Assembly: GCA_963789885.1 (NCBI GenBank)
Contig: CAWBNB010000039.1
Span: forward strand, 1 to 5,928
Source: DATEDA01 sp963789885
Lineage (GTDB): Bacteria; Pseudomonadota; Gammaproteobacteria; Burkholderiales; SG8-39
Direction of reading: 5' to 3'
DNA: 5,928 bases
Shown here: piece by piece, positions 5,611-5,928 of the stretch
How the letters are laid out: each line of letters opens with the position of its first letter
Position numbering within the stretch: the stretch's first letter is position 1
Made by a program: the position numbers and the translations under genes
Notes under the pieces: model-generated
What the model saw: the letters and a program-made list of their open reading frames with translations, nothing else
Told to the model about the DNA's origin: nothing
Databases searched by the model: none

Positions 5611-5784
5611 ATGACCCCGGAGCAGTTCAACGCATATCTCGTGTCGGGGGGGCTGGCGCTTGGCGCACTCTACAGCGTGATCCGCGCCTACGAGGCGTGG
5701 CCCAAGATCTGGAAGGTTGTGGCCTTGGCGCTGACGGCGCTCGCGCTGGCTGCCTTGGCGTACTACTACAGCGTCAGCGCATGA
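5611..5784 (+). CDS. Small two-helix membrane protein, 57 aa, function unknown
   Basis: An ATG with an AGGA ribosome-binding sequence eight bases upstream opens a 57-codon frame ending in TGA at 5782-5784. The product begins MTPEQFNAYL. It has two hydrophobic segments: residues 9-24 (YLVSGGLALGALYSVI) and 36-55 (KVVALALTALALAALAYYYS). They are joined by a short loop with charged and aromatic residues, RAYEAWPKIW, so a helical hairpin in the inner membrane is likely. The codon pattern is G/C-rich at third positions, like the neighbouring genes, which supports real coding. It is divergent from the FAD-Rieske gene and its likely -10/ribosome site is its own. I do not recognise a family. Small proteins of this type often attach to or regulate a larger membrane complex, but no partner is evident here. 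Confidence 0.6.
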   Translation: MTPEQFNAYLVSGGLALGALYSVIRAYEAWPKIWKVVALALTALALAALAYYYSVSA

Positions 5785-5790
5785 AAGGAC

Positions 5791-5812
5791 CCCGCCTAAA
5801 CGGGCTTTCTCT
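5791..5812 (+). terminator. Weak terminator-like hairpin after the small membrane-protein gene
   Basis: CCCG (5791-5794) pairs with CGGG (5801-5804) across CCTAAA and is followed by the pyrimidine run CTTTCTCT. It lies six bases after the stop codon. The stem has only four base pairs, so the call rests mostly on position. Confidence 0.3.
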
Positions 5813-5832
5813 GCCATAGCGGGCATGGGCGG

Positions 5833-5928
5833 ATGAATGCAATCGCGGCGGCCGTCGCTGGTCGAGGTTTCGCACGGGTGCTGTCCTACCAGATCCCGCC
5901 GGAGCTGCGCGCGGGCTCAATGCCCGCG
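5833..5928 (+). pseudogene. LysR-type substrate-binding-domain fragment, 5'-truncated, runs off the window edge
   Basis: From the ATG at 5833 the frame stays open to the last base (32 codons). Its translation contains AAAVAGRGFARVLSYQIPPE, which resembles the A-A-x-A-G-x-G-[hydrophobic]-x-R-V-L-S-Y-Q-V segment found in the second half of many LysR-type effector-binding domains. In a complete regulator of about 300 residues this segment lies near residue 230-250, after an N-terminal winged helix-turn-helix. Here an in-frame TAA at 5797 leaves at most 11 codons before the ATG, so the DNA-binding and most of the effector domain are absent. I infer a remnant left by deletion or recombination with a breakpoint near 5833. 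The alternative that it is the N-terminus of a different protein (PriA-like YRxP...L motif) was considered and is weaker. Only 96 bases are visible. Confidence 0.5.

Noticed and set aside
5833..5928. N-terminus of the PriA helicase
   Set aside because: SYQIPPEL resembles the PriA YR-P-E-L motif, but the preceding AVAGRG-x-x-R-V-L segment fits LysR effector domains better. The window ends too early to exclude PriA fully.
5837..5928. Alternative frame from the ATG at 5837
   Set aside because: Its translation is Arg/Ser/Cys-rich with no family pattern, and the overlapping 5833 frame carries recognisable text.

Overview
The window comes from a high-GC bacterial chromosome. One 60-base stretch of the transporter gene is 83% G+C. 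The gene families and the LysR-type remnant at the right edge fit a soil or freshwater Proteobacterium-like organism, but nothing here fixes the taxon. It holds four full-length genes longer than 150 codons, one small membrane-protein gene missed by long-ORF searches, and the cut-off start of a LysR-like fragment.

Left block (17-1659, minus strand): a two-gene operon whose members overlap by ATGA. The first gene encodes a 387-residue papain-fold cysteine peptidase (C39/C70-like: Cys243, His329, Asp356) with an N-terminal domain I do not recognise. The second encodes a 160-residue protein of unknown family. Its predicted strand pattern looks like the N-terminal domain of the peptidase, so it may be a prodomain-like partner or inhibitor. 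This is the most unusual part of the window. A 156-base intergenic region with repeated GTCCGTCGG-type boxes separates the operon from the divergent transporter gene.

Middle block (1816-3378, plus strand): a 14-helix DHA2-type major facilitator drug/H+ antiporter. It is followed by 532 bases (3379-3910) without a convincing gene, locally of much lower G+C (47% over 3481-3540), with several perfect inverted repeats and one imperfect direct repeat.

Right block: on the minus strand (3911-5464), a 517-residue FAD-dependent oxidoreductase (DadA/glycine-oxidase fold) with a fused C-terminal Rieske [2Fe-2S] domain, similar in architecture to Bacillus YhfW. Divergent from it, across a 146-base region rich in inverted repeats, is a 57-residue two-helix membrane protein (5611-5784). 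From 5833 to the edge runs a frame that resembles the C-terminal part of a LysR substrate-binding domain but lacks everything normally encoded before it; it is probably a 5'-truncated remnant.

The transporter and the oxidoreductase look like independent accessory or housekeeping functions. Only the peptidase and its small partner show direct evidence of working together.
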